From IMG/VR virus record IMGVR_UViG_3300036799_000072, positions 1-20,131 of that record: a DNA stretch of 20,131 bases; one strand, 5' to 3'. The stretch's first letter is position 1; the number at the start of each line of letters is the position of its first letter. This DNA is from a virus. Positions 13,285 to 18,907 of this stretch are shown here, piece by piece. The position numbers and the translations under genes were made by a program. The notes below the pieces were generated by a model. That model was not told the origin of the DNA. It worked only from the letters and a program-made list of their open reading frames with translations, and did no database searches.

Positions 13285-13635
13285 CTAGTCCTCCGGATGA
13301 AACAGGCCCCTGTTCGCTTTCGTCCATTTGAACAGTTCGACGGTTCGCCGTCCTATGACTTGACGCACGGCCAGCGGCCCGTCGTCCCCGACCGCTAACA
13401 ATGTTTCGTTCGCTTTCGTCCATTTGAACAGTTCGACGGTTCGCCGTCCTATGACTTGACGCACGGCTAGCGGCCCGTCGTCCCCGACCGCTAACAATGT
13501 TTCGGCTAGCATGCCTAACAGCAGCGTAACAGCGCAGGTTTGCGCATAGCGGGCCGCGCTCGCGCTCTGTTCGGGCGGTCGGTCGTCCAGAATCGAATCC
13601 AGCAAACTGCCAAAATCATCGAATGGTTTGTCCAT
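13285..13635 (-). CDS. Hypothetical protein with internal 32-residue tandem duplication
   Basis: 116 residues. An N-terminal acidic part (DKPFDDFGSLLDSILDDRPP) and a hydrophobic helix (TCAVTLLLGMLA) are followed by two copies of a 32-residue unit that begins ETLLAVGDDGPLAVRQVIGR and ends VELFKWTKAN. The tail is RGLFHPED. Without the duplication the protein would be 84 residues. The two copies are identical in amino acids, and at the DNA level differ by one synonymous base. Family unknown. Confidence 0.75.
   Translation of the reverse strand: MDKPFDDFGSLLDSILDDRPPEQSASAARYAQTCAVTLLLGMLAETLLAVGDDGPLAVRQVIGRRTVELFKWTKANETLLAVGDDGPLAVRQVIGRRTVELFKWTKANRGLFHPED
13312..13503. repeat. 96-bp tandem direct repeat inside a gene
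   Basis: Copy 1 is 13312-13407 and copy 2 is 13408-13503. They differ only at 13372 (C) versus 13468 (T), a synonymous leucine change. The period is a multiple of three, so the reading frame is kept. The near identity indicates a very recent duplication, or an assembly artefact. Confidence 0.95.
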
Positions 13636-13638
13636 CTG

Positions 13639-14088
13639 CTAGCCTTCCCGGTTCGCTGCGTCTTTCATGGCCCGAATCGTCGCACGTAGCGCCTTTGACT
13701 TTTCTTTTGCTGCGCGTAGTTCGTGCCGTAACTGGCGGATTAGCTGGTCTTTTTCTTCGCCCGCCATGATTCGGCTAACGCTTTGCAAATGCCGGACGAC
13801 CGGGCGCTGGTCCAGTTCGCTTTCCCAATACGGCGCGGGCTGTAGTGCAAAATCCATGCAATTGTCGAACCCTTTAACCGCGACCCGGTCGACGGTCTTT
13901 TCACACCAGCCCGCGATGGTCTGTAGTTCGTCGATACCCGCGCGCCGAATGTTGACGAGCTTTCCATCGTCGCCCGGTTTCTGCGTGAAACGGGAACAGA
14001 GGAAACAGGCGACGCCGGGAACATTCGTTGCAAAAACGTCCATGCCCATTTCGTCCTGACGACGCAGTATCCAGTCCATGCCTGCCAT
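13639..14088 (-). CDS. Hypothetical protein with C-terminal coiled coil
   Basis: 149 residues from MAGMDWILRRQDEMG (an inner ATG at 14079 is possible). The N-terminal part has three scattered cysteines (CFLCSRF, WCEKTVD). The C-terminal 45 residues form a strongly charged heptad-like helix (EEKDQLIRQLRHELRAAKEK, ALRATIRAMKDAANREG). CFLC is suggestive of a metal site but no paired CxxC follows. It begins 3 bp after the upstream stop. Confidence 0.74.
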   Translation of the reverse strand: MAGMDWILRRQDEMGMDVFATNVPGVACFLCSRFTQKPGDDGKLVNIRRAGIDELQTIAGWCEKTVDRVAVKGFDNCMDFALQPAPYWESELDQRPVVRHLQSVSRIMAGEEKDQLIRQLRHELRAAKEKSKALRATIRAMKDAANREG

Positions 14089-14091
14089 CGG

Positions 14092-14367
14092 TTAGTCCGC
14101 CTGCTGGCGGGGCGCCATAGGCCAGATATCGACCGTGTCCGGGGCGCCCTCGCGGTCCTGTTCCAGCCGCAGGATATTGGCGCGCAGGTCCGCCAGCACG
14201 TTCGGGGGTTCGACGCCCTGCGCCAGCGCATTGTCGACATGCAGTAGCGCGGCCTGCGCGCCATACTTGAACCATAGCGCCCAGTCTGCATGCTCGCTAC
14301 TCGCTGCGATGTCGTTACGCAGAACCAGCAGCAGGTCGCCGATTTCGACGTCGCGAAAGATAGTCAT
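14092..14367 (-). CDS. Hypothetical helical protein
   Basis: 91 residues starting MTIFRDVEIGDLLLVLRNDI. It is mostly helical (HADWALWFKYGAQAALLHVDNALAQG, NVLADLRANILRLEQDREG). The ATG at 14367 is set by the ATGA overlap with the upstream gene; the longer open frame to 14679 is shadow-like. No family recognised. Confidence 0.74.
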   Translation of the reverse strand: MTIFRDVEIGDLLLVLRNDIAASSEHADWALWFKYGAQAALLHVDNALAQGVEPPNVLADLRANILRLEQDREGAPDTVDIWPMAPRQQAD

Positions 14368-14522
14368 TGTCTGCCCCCGAACAGCCAGCGTTTCTGTTTC
14401 ACATTCGTGCGCCTGCGTCGGAGTGCCAGCAGGCGGAACAATCGGACTACGCGCGACCAGCCGCGCGGGCTGGCGTCGTATGACACGAAAACAGGCCGTT
14501 TCGACGGTATCCAATCGTCCAT
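14364..14522 (-). CDS. Small basic protein
   Basis: 52 residues starting MDDWIPSKRPVFVSYDASPR. The C-terminal half is strongly basic and leucine/arginine-rich (VVRLFRLLALRRRRTN, KQKRWLFGG). The ATG at 14522 has a GTAGGGGGATAC leader and a palindromic operator 12 bp upstream. The same leader-plus-operator module precedes the gene at 11882. Coupled by ATGA to the next gene. Function unknown. Confidence 0.65.
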   Translation of the reverse strand: MDDWIPSKRPVFVSYDASPRGWSRVVRLFRLLALRRRRTNVKQKRWLFGGRQ

Positions 14523-14534
14523 GTATCCCCCTAC

Positions 14535-14570
14535 GTAGTGCAACACTAGGGCGCGCTACCGTTACGCTTA
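14535..14570. promoter_or_regulatory. Paired palindromic sites upstream of the 14522 gene
   Basis: GTAGTGCAACACTAG (14535-14549) is a near-perfect operator copy. A degraded copy, CTACCGTTACGCTTA, sits 21 bp away at 14556-14570 and resembles the degraded site at 7681. The pair overlaps the last codons and stop of the gene ending at 14546, so an internal leftward promoter with tight spacing is likely. Confidence 0.68.
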
Positions 14571-14869
14571 GGCGCGAACGCGTCCGCCAGCCGCTGCTGG
14601 GTCGCCGCGAGCGTTCCCGGTTCCAGCGTAGGCGGGGCTTTGCCTGAATCGCGAAACGCCTGTAGCTCGTTCTGGGCATGCTGTAACGCCGCCCGCAGGC
14701 CCAGAATCTGGCTATGCAGTGCCGATACCTCGCGTCGCTGGGCGTCTATGCGTGCCTCGTAGCGTTCGCGTAGGGCGCGCGTTTGCAGTGCCGCGCGGCG
14801 TTCCAGTTCGTCCAGAATCGCGACGACCGAAATCGGCAGTTCCGCAAAACGGCGCGCAGGGTTAGGCAT
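14546..14869 (-). CDS. Coiled-coil hypothetical protein
   Basis: 107 residues from MPNPARRFAELPISVVAILD. A run of GGGGGGG upstream of this ATG favours it over the ATG at 14881. The middle 60 residues form a long charged helix (DELERRAALQTRALRERYEA, EVSALHSQILGLRAALQHAQ) typical of a coiled coil. The C-terminus (about 80-107) is Pro/Ala-rich. Operator sequence overlaps its stop. No family recognised. Confidence 0.74.
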   Translation of the reverse strand: MPNPARRFAELPISVVAILDELERRAALQTRALRERYEARIDAQRREVSALHSQILGLRAALQHAQNELQAFRDSGKAPPTLEPGTLAATQQRLADAFAPKRNGSAP

Positions 14870-15059
14870 GGGCCCCCCCATTGGTCAATCCGCAGGGGCG
14901 CAGGCCCGGGTTTTCCGGTTCTGCCGAGATCAGCGCAGCGCGCGCAATGCGCCCGACGTCGACCAGTCGCTGCGTATCCGCGAGGTCGCGAATCAGGCGC
15001 AGCGCCTCGCGCAGGCGTTCGTTATCCCTTTGCAGACGTTCCAATGCTGCCGCGTTCAT
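14862..15059 (-). CDS. Small leucine-zipper-like protein
   Basis: 65 residues. The first 40 (AALERLQRDNERLREALRLI, RDLADTQRLVDVGRIARAAL) have leucines at heptad spacing, so a dimeric coiled coil is likely; the last 25 are Pro/Gly-rich. Its ATG overlaps the stop of the upstream gene as ATGA, and its 3' end overlaps the next gene start by 8 bp. Function unknown. Confidence 0.7.
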   Translation of the reverse strand: MNAAALERLQRDNERLREALRLIRDLADTQRLVDVGRIARAALISAEPENPGLRPCGLTNGGAHA

Positions 15060-15334
15060 TCGTTCGGTCCTCCAATCAAACGGGGCTCGCGCGACGCTTC
15101 TAGGGTCGCCAGCCGCCTATCCGCTTCGTCGTAAATGTCCGCTGCCGCGTCCAGCAGGTCCCAGCCCGGGCCGTCGATCATCTGGACCAGCAGGCCCAGC
15201 GCGTCCAGCGCGCCCGCGACGTAGAACGCCTCTGCGACGTTCGCGCCGGTCGGGTCCAGCAGCAGGCTACAGCCAGCGCCGGTTAAGCCTATGGCGTATC
15301 GGTTCCGCCAGCGTGTTTGCAAACTCTCGTTCAT
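15056..15334 (-). CDS. Hypothetical protein
   Basis: 92 residues from the ATG at 15334 (MNESLQTRWRNRYAIGLTGA); a GTG at 15343 with GGAGG 9 nt upstream is an equally good start. The central part is hydrophobic and helical (NVAEAFYVAGALDALGLLVQMIDG) and the end is acidic then basic (DLLDAAADIYDEADRRLATL). The first 68 bp overlap the preceding gene in another frame, longer than usual here. No family recognised. Confidence 0.65.
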   Translation of the reverse strand: MNESLQTRWRNRYAIGLTGAGCSLLLDPTGANVAEAFYVAGALDALGLLVQMIDGPGWDLLDAAADIYDEADRRLATLEASREPRLIGGPNE

Positions 15335-15653
15335 AGCCCTCACTCTCCATTTCCTCCCGAACGAACGCTAGCTGCTGGTCGATATAGGCGCTGGCGCGGC
15401 GCATATGAACCCGCAGGTCCGCGTCGGGTCGGTCTAGTATATGTCGGACATGAACGCGCGCGCCCTCCAAAAAAGCCCGATGCAGTAGCAGGTAGAGGCC
15501 GCGCGACAGGTAGCGGTCGTCCGCGTACAGGTCCGCGAAAAACGCTAGTTCCTCTAACGTTTTCCCGGTCGTGGGCGGACGTCGCCAGACGGTTTTTTTG
15601 ACGACGCGGCGCGACACGTAGAGGGGGATAGGGTTAGTGCGATGCCGTCCCAT
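15267..15653 (-). CDS. Hypothetical basic protein
   Basis: 128 residues. The N-terminus is basic (MGRHRTNPIPLYVSRRVVKK). A helical middle follows (KTLEELAFFADLYADDRYLS, RGLYLLLHRAFLEGARVHVR), then a charged C-terminal half (ADLRVHMRRASAYIDQQLAFVREEMESEG). No family recognised. It overlaps neighbours at both ends, by 20 bp upstream and by about 68 bp downstream. Confidence 0.7.
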   Translation of the reverse strand: MGRHRTNPIPLYVSRRVVKKTVWRRPPTTGKTLEELAFFADLYADDRYLSRGLYLLLHRAFLEGARVHVRHILDRPDADLRVHMRRASAYIDQQLAFVREEMESEGYEREFANTLAEPIRHRLNRRWL

Positions 15654-15936
15654 GGTCCGGCTGGCCTGTGTCTTGCAGGTCGGGAAACATGCGTTCCCGG
15701 GCGACGACCGCGAGGTAATTCGTAGGCCAGTCGTCGGGGAATTCGTCGATACCGGGACGCAGGCCGCGTTCCTGCATCGTCATTTCCAGCAGTTGCCACG
15801 CGTCGCGTAGCAGCGCGCCTGCCGCTACTTCGATCATCGCCCACGCCAGCGTTTCGGGCGCGACGCCCATGGTCTGGGCGACCTCGACGACGTGAAACTG
15901 GACCAGCGTCCCGCCCTGTATCGTCCTCGTGTCCAT
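15634..15936 (-). CDS. Hypothetical protein
   Basis: 100 residues from MDTRTIQGGTLVQFHVVEVA. The ATG at 15936 has GGGAGGG about 7 nt upstream; a TTG one codon earlier is less likely. A helix-rich centre (QTMGVAPETLAWAMIEVAAGALLRDAWQLLEM) is followed by a Pro/Asp-rich end. The opening resembles a small helix-turn-helix-like lead, but nothing firm. First gene after a 220-bp gap in the leftward operon. Confidence 0.72.
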   Translation of the reverse strand: MDTRTIQGGTLVQFHVVEVAQTMGVAPETLAWAMIEVAAGALLRDAWQLLEMTMQERGLRPGIDEFPDDWPTNYLAVVARERMFPDLQDTGQPDHGTASH

Positions 15937-16156
15937 CAAAAGACCCTCCCTACGTGTTTAAAAGACCGACCGCCTACGGTTTTGGCCCCGCCATGCCGTT
16001 TCCTGGCCCTGTCTGGGGCGGACATAGCCTGAATTTTCGCCAGCCCGCCAGACGGGCTTAAAACGCGTTTAAACGAGTATCGCAGCTGTAGAACATTACA
16101 AAATCCTTTCTTGATAGCCAAATGCTATTAGTTAACTGGCTACCTTACTGTTTCTG
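15937..16156. other. 220-bp gap in the leftward operon
   Basis: No convincing gene. It holds a hairpin AGCCCG/CGGGCT (16042-16047 and 16053-16058), flanked by A/T-rich GTTTAAAC-like and TTAAAACG motifs, and a GTTAAC near 16132. A 61-codon frame begins at a TTG (16121) and ends as TGATG at the next start, but it lacks a ribosome-binding site and looks non-coding. A weak promoter here is possible; I see no clear -10/-35 pair. Confidence 0.4.
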
Positions 16157-16417
16157 CTATCGCTGCGCATCCCTGCGGGCTTTGACGGCCATTCGCAAAA
16201 ACCGCAGCATTCCCGCTGGGGTTCCGTTCCGCTCTGCGACCGACAAAACCGCGACCAGCGCCGCTATCGCCCGGTAGGCGGATTTATGCGCGACCTTTCG
16301 CTGCGCCGGGTCTTTCAGGTCCGCGTCCATGGCTGCCGCGACTGCGTCGATTAGGTCTAGCGCGAGTCGCAAGCCTTCTGCGTCGTCTACTGGGCCGTCC
16401 ATCGGCTGAAATTTCAT
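16157..16417 (-). CDS. Hypothetical protein downstream of rep
   Basis: 86 residues from MKFQPMDGPVDDAEGLRLAL. The ATG at 16417 has AAGGAA about 8 nt upstream and overlaps nothing essential; longer frames run into rep. Mostly helical (LALDLIDAVAAAMDADLKDP, SAYRAIAALVAVLSVAERNG) with a basic C-terminal helix (MLRFLRMAVKARRDAQR). It begins right after the rep stop. No family recognised. Confidence 0.7.
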   Translation of the reverse strand: MKFQPMDGPVDDAEGLRLALDLIDAVAAAMDADLKDPAQRKVAHKSAYRAIAALVAVLSVAERNGTPAGMLRFLRMAVKARRDAQR

Positions 16418-16421
16418 GTCG

Positions 16422-17705
16422 TTATTCCTTCCGGTTTCCATAGCGCAGTTTCCCGCGCAGTTCATCGATAGCTGCCAGTCGTGCCGGGTCGTCGGGTTCG
16501 CCTGCCGCTAGCCGTCGTCGTCGCTCGCGGTCCGCGCGGTCGAACGCGTCCATGCGGGCCAGCGTGTCGTTTGGTATCGACGCTGCATGTCCGCCTACGG
16601 GGGTATGGCCGCGCGGTTTCGCCTCGCGCAGTTTGTCGCGGACGCCGGGGGCGACCGTGTCGAACCAGCTAAACGTTCGTATCGGCTGGGCGTTGCTGTC
16701 CGCTTTCTGGGCGATAGCTGCCGCGACGTCGGGCGTAATGCCGTGTCGCTGGCAGAGGCTGGAAACGGCCCCGGGGGCTACCGGAACGGCGTGTCGTTCT
16801 ACGACCTCGTCCAGTATTGCGACCGCGCGCTGTAGGTCGGTCTGCGCGGTTTCGTCCCCATGATAGTCTGGGACTATTACATGCGTCGAACGGTCGATAG
16901 CGTTAGCACTATCGTTCGGTTCTGACGTTGGTTCTATTTCGTCGTCGGTCCCGGGCCCGCGAACGTCCGCTGGCATTGACTCGCGCGCGCGGCTGTTTGG
17001 TTTTATATGGTTTTTAACCTTATTAGTACTTACCGCTACTGGCGGTTCTACGTGCCGGTAGTAGCGGGTATGGCCCTCATTTTCGCCCGAGTTATCCACA
17101 GGTGAAGGGGTCATAACCGCTACTAGCGGGTATGGCCCCATAATAGGCTGCGCTAAATGACCATTGCGAACTCCATAGTCATAGGCTAATTCGCTAAGAT
17201 AGTCCGCCTCTAGCCAATAGCTATACATGGACGGATGCCTGCCCGGGGGGGGCGGGCCGCGTTTGACTATCTGTTTCGCCATCAGCGCGTCGCGGATTTT
17301 TTCCAGCAGGTCGGTACTTACGCCGACGTCGCGCGCGAAATCCTCGTTTTTTTTGCACCAGCGCCCGACGCCCTGCCCTAAGCGCCAGCCGAACATGGAC
17401 GCGATAATTGCCTGCGTCTTAGACAGGCCGGTCGCCTCTGCGATAGCTGCCGCGTCGTGCAGATTGACCATGCGCATCCCGGTATCGCGCCATTTCTGGA
17501 ATGGTTCCGCGTTCGCGGGGTCGTCCAGCGCGTGCGGGGCGGGCGGGGCGGGCGGGTCGTCCGGGTCCAGCGTCCGGGCTATCTGCGCGGCGCGTTCCGC
17601 GAGTATCGCCAACATGTCGTCGCGGTCGCGGTCGGTCCATTGGTCCGCCAGCGCGACCAGCGCCGGGTTATGGGCGGTCTGGGCGACCTGCTGGGGCGTA
17701 TTCAT
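16422..17705 (-). CDS. Lambda O-like replication initiator
   Basis: 427 residues. The N-terminal part has helices and a Pro-rich linker (DDPPAPPAPHAL, about 49-60). A winged-helix-like domain follows at about 105-170: GWRLGQGVGRWCKKNEDFAR, DVGVSTDLLEKIRDALMAKQ, IVKRGPPPPGRHPSMYSYWL. Residues about 185-260 are a hydrophilic linker, and the C-terminal third is helical and charged. Phage O-type initiators have this layout and carry their origin inside the gene at the linker. Here a perfect DnaA box and iterated repeats lie exactly in that part. The ATG at 17705 overlaps the upstream stop (ATGA). It is one of the first genes of the leftward early operon. A plasmid-type RepA is the alternative name. 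Confidence 0.7.
   Translation of the reverse strand: MNTPQQVAQTAHNPALVALADQWTDRDRDDMLAILAERAAQIARTLDPDDPPAPPAPHALDDPANAEPFQKWRDTGMRMVNLHDAAAIAEATGLSKTQAIIASMFGWRLGQGVGRWCKKNEDFARDVGVSTDLLEKIRDALMAKQIVKRGPPPPGRHPSMYSYWLEADYLSELAYDYGVRNGHLAQPIMGPYPLVAVMTPSPVDNSGENEGHTRYYRHVEPPVAVSTNKVKNHIKPNSRARESMPADVRGPGTDDEIEPTSEPNDSANAIDRSTHVIVPDYHGDETAQTDLQRAVAILDEVVERHAVPVAPGAVSSLCQRHGITPDVAAAIAQKADSNAQPIRTFSWFDTVAPGVRDKLREAKPRGHTPVGGHAASIPNDTLARMDAFDRADRERRRRLAAGEPDDPARLAAIDELRGKLRYGNRKE
16863..16877. repeat. 15-bp palindrome ATAGTCTGGGACTAT inside rep
   Basis: Six-base arms ATAGTC/GACTAT with a 3-base centre, the same geometry as the phage operator and matching its consensus at 10 of 15 positions. A second imperfect palindrome, ATAGCGTTAGCACTAT, is at 16897-16912. 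They lie within codons and are not 21 bp apart, so they may be chance. Confidence 0.3.
17001..17138. other. Probable replication origin inside the rep gene
   Basis: Within 140 bp there is an AT-rich run (17001-17031, with TTTTATATGG and TTATTAGTAC) and three related 13-mers: CCGCTACTGGCGG (17033-17045), CCGGTAGTAGCGG (17055-17067) and CCGCTACTAGCGG (17117-17129, a perfect palindrome). TAGCGGGTATGGCCC occurs as a 15-bp direct repeat at 17062-17076 and 17124-17138, and a perfect DnaA box TTATCCACA is at 17092-17100. Iterons plus AT-rich DNA plus DnaA box inside an initiator gene is the lambda O/ori arrangement. It encodes residues about 190-235 of the initiator, a linker-like stretch. Confidence 0.68.
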
Positions 17706-17887
17706 GCGAGCCCCCGCGCAGCAAACCAGAACGCACAAGCGACCGCGACCGACAATTCGTTCGGAATAGGCGGGAACGGGTATAGGCGGTCGAACTGGTC
17801 GCGCTGATCGTCGGTTAGCTGGGCGACGAACGCGGCCCGCGTAAGCGAAAACCGACGTAACGCTTGGATAGATTCGGGCGAAATCAT
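17702..17887 (-). CDS. Small protein upstream of rep
   Basis: 61 residues starting MISPESIQALRRFSLTRAAF. The ATG at 17887 has a GGGGGG-type ribosome-binding site; the longer frame to 17983 starts without one. It has a short helix (VAQLTDDQRDQFDRLYPF), PPIPNELS and a hydrophobic end (VAVACAFWFAARGLA). Its stop overlaps the rep start as ATGA, so it controls or is coupled to rep translation. It could be a small regulator of replication, but no family is recognised. Confidence 0.7.
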   Translation of the reverse strand: MISPESIQALRRFSLTRAAFVAQLTDDQRDQFDRLYPFPPIPNELSVAVACAFWFAARGLA

Positions 17888-18046
17888 TCCGGCCCCCCTA
17901 TTTTGTAGGCAGGTTCGGGGGGGGATTTTAGGCTGCACCGGGGCGCAGAACGCCGCCTGTAACGGCTTCGTGTTGTTATTCACGGCTACGTGTCCCTATT
18001 GTGCGGACGCGCGCCTACAGGGTCGCCAGCTAGCCGGAAACCGCAG

Positions 18047-18061
18047 GGGGTTTAAAACCCC
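18047..18061. repeat. Palindrome GGGGTTTAAAACCCC
   Basis: Seven-base arms around a central A, in the non-coding leader of the rep operon. It may form a hairpin in either transcript or bind a protein. No T-tract follows. Confidence 0.45.
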
Positions 18062-18082
18062 TTGCATCGCTAGCAGAGTTAC

Positions 18083-18189
18083 TGGCAAAATCAAGACTGG
18101 CCTGCAAGCCCCGACTGATTTTCTGTGGCGCACATCCTCTGTTATCGGTCGCAAAAGCCCCCTGCTATCAACAGGGGGTTTTTGTTTTT
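18083..18189 (+). ncRNA. Candidate short rightward RNA antisense to the rep leader
   Basis: A strong rightward terminator at 18158-18189 has no rightward gene before it. Weak promoter hexamers (TTGCAT at 18062-18067 and CAAAAT at 18086-18091, 18-bp spacer) could start an RNA of about 80-90 nt near 18098. Such an RNA would be complementary to the untranslated leader of the leftward rep operon, as counter-transcribed RNAs of plasmids are. The boundaries are uncertain and no expression evidence exists. Confidence 0.35.
18158..18189 (+). terminator. Intrinsic terminator, rightward
   Basis: Stem CCCCCTG (18158-18164) pairs with CAGGGGG (18172-18178), loop CTATCAA, followed by TTTTTGTTTTT. On the opposite strand the hairpin is followed only by CTTTTG, so leftward termination would be weak. 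Confidence 0.9.
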
Positions 18190-18258
18190 CTGGGGTCGGA
18201 AAACGGGCCCAGAGCCCCGCCCGGTCTACGTTTGTGACGTTTTTGGGCGCGAAAAGGA

Positions 18259-18287
18259 AGTCTGCACGTTTACCGCGTAAACGTCAA
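18259..18287 (-). promoter_or_regulatory. Candidate leftward promoter covered by a 19-bp palindrome
   Basis: TTGACG (18287-18282, 5 of 6 to -35) and CAGACT (18264-18259, 3 of 6 to -10) are 17 bp apart reading leftward. The perfect palindrome ACGTTTACCGCGTAAACGT (18266-18284) fills the spacer and overlaps the -35, a classic repressor position. It would drive the rep operon with a leader of about 365 nt. The palindrome is unlike the repeated GTAGTG operator, so a second regulator may act here. Confidence 0.45.
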
Positions 18288-18368
18288 TATTTCCTCATTT
18301 CCTGCATTTCCCGCGCCATATCGGCAAACGTTGCGCGGTCCTACGCAATGTTTTTGCGCGTTTCCGGG

Positions 18369-18404
18369 CTAGTGCAACGTTATGTTCCCGTAGTGCAACA
18401 TTAA
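18369..18404. promoter_or_regulatory. Paired operator sites upstream of the rep operon
   Basis: CTAGTGCAACGTTAT (18369-18383) and GTAGTGCAACATTAA (18390-18404) are 21 bp apart. Each has one good half-site and one degraded one. Reading leftward they give TTGCAC and TGCACT hexamers at promoter-like spacing. They lie about 480 bp from the first leftward gene. Confidence 0.72.
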
Positions 18405-18422
18405 GGCATCATTAAGGCATCA
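18401..18422. repeat. Tandem 11-bp repeat TTAAGGCATCA x2
   Basis: Two exact copies, 18401-18411 and 18412-18422, are followed by GATGCTTAA (18429-18437), a near-inverted copy. The 11-bp period is one helical turn. The first copy overlaps the end of the operator at 18390. Possible binding site for a replication or regulatory protein. Confidence 0.55.
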
Positions 18423-18636
18423 TTACCGGATGCTTAAACCGGTCGTTTTGTCGCTGGTCTGTCCACCTTTCGTTATACCTTCTCCCTCGTCTTAAACCCG
18501 TTTACCCTTCATTGGTGCGGCGCAGCGTCCTGGCCCTTTATTCGGCTGCGGACCGCTGGCGAGTTTTTGTCTATCCTATATAAGATAGCTGTCTGACCGC
18601 CTGACCGTCTGGTCAGGATTTATTAGTTAGTTCTCC

Positions 18637-18672
18637 CTAGTGCAACATTAGGTTGCGCTAGTGTTGCACTAC
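18637..18672. promoter_or_regulatory. Paired operator sites at the rightward promoter
   Basis: CTAGTGCAACATTAG (18637-18651) and CTAGTGTTGCACTAC (18658-18672) are 21 bp apart. The second lies exactly between the -35 and -10 of the promoter for the gene at 18719. Confidence 0.8.
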
Positions 18673-18681
18673 GGTTAGAAT
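18653..18681 (+). promoter_or_regulatory. Rightward promoter with operator in its spacer
   Basis: TTGCGC (18653-18658) and TAGAAT (18676-18681, 5 of 6 to TATAAT) are 17 bp apart. The spacer is filled by the palindrome at 18658-18672, so binding should exclude RNA polymerase. A start near 18688 gives a leader of about 30 nt to the ATG at 18719. Confidence 0.62.
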
Positions 18682-18718
18682 TCTCTTTGTCGCAACTTAC
18701 TTAACAGGCAGAAAAAAA

Positions 18719-18853
18719 ATGAAACACAAAGACGAGGTCGTATCACGCTGGATTGGACAGGACGGTAACGAATGGCGCGAACTGCGCTGCTGGGTCGGAA
18801 ACGGTTATCGGTATTTCACACAGCGCCATGCCGGAAACGACATCTGGATTTAA
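18719..18853 (+). CDS. Small basic protein, first of the right operon
   Basis: 44 residues, aromatic and charged, with beta-like rhythm (RWIGQDGNEWRELRCWVGNG, YRYFTQRHAGNDIWI). The ATG follows the run GAAAAAAAA, and AGGCAG further up is a weak ribosome-binding site. It is too short to name, but it sits directly behind the best operator-covered promoter in the window, so it is likely expressed early and tightly regulated. Confidence 0.65.
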   Translation: MKHKDEVVSRWIGQDGNEWRELRCWVGNGYRYFTQRHAGNDIWI

Positions 18854-18858
18854 TCCCC

Positions 18859-18874
18859 CGGGGCTGAGGCCCCG
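18859..18874 (+). repeat. Hairpin CGGGGC-TGAG-GCCCCG between genes
   Basis: A 6-bp GC stem with a 4-base loop just after the stop of the 44-residue gene. No T-tract follows, so it is not an intrinsic terminator; it may stabilise the upstream mRNA end or affect the next gene. Confidence 0.5.
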
Positions 18875-18907
18875 AAATCTGTCCTACACTACGAACGAGG
18901 AAAAAAC

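Larger units (their letters stand above)
18190..18718. other. Non-coding control region between rep operon and rightward operon
   Basis: About 530 bp without a convincing gene. It contains a 19-bp palindrome (18266-18284), two operator pairs (18369-18404 and 18637-18672), an 11-bp tandem repeat (18401-18422), an imperfect palindrome CTATCCTATATAAGATAG (18571-18588) and CTGACCG repeats (18593-18607, with an inverted copy to 18616). A 144-codon frame (17970-18404) crosses the terminator and palindromes and has no gene-like composition. The region likely holds leftward rep and rightward promoters. Confidence 0.55.

Noticed and set aside
13091-13423. 110-codon leftward frame over the 96-bp repeat
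   Set aside because: Alternate frame of the genes at 12786 and 13285; composition is unlike real neighbours.
13312-13503. CRISPR-like or mobile element reading of the 96-bp repeat
   Set aside because: The copies are directly adjacent without spacers and keep the reading frame; it is a simple tandem duplication.
13842-13850. Operator half-site GTAGTGCAA
   Set aside because: Only one arm is present and there is no partner at 21 bp in either direction.
15936-16121. 61-codon leftward frame ending as TGATG at the next start
   Set aside because: It begins at a TTG with no ribosome-binding site and includes a hairpin; composition is not convincing, though coupling leaves slight doubt.
17970-18404. 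144-codon rightward open frame in the control region
   Set aside because: It runs through an intrinsic terminator, a 19-bp palindrome and an operator, has no ribosome-binding site, and its composition (Arg/Ser/Leu scatter) is not like the neighbouring genes.
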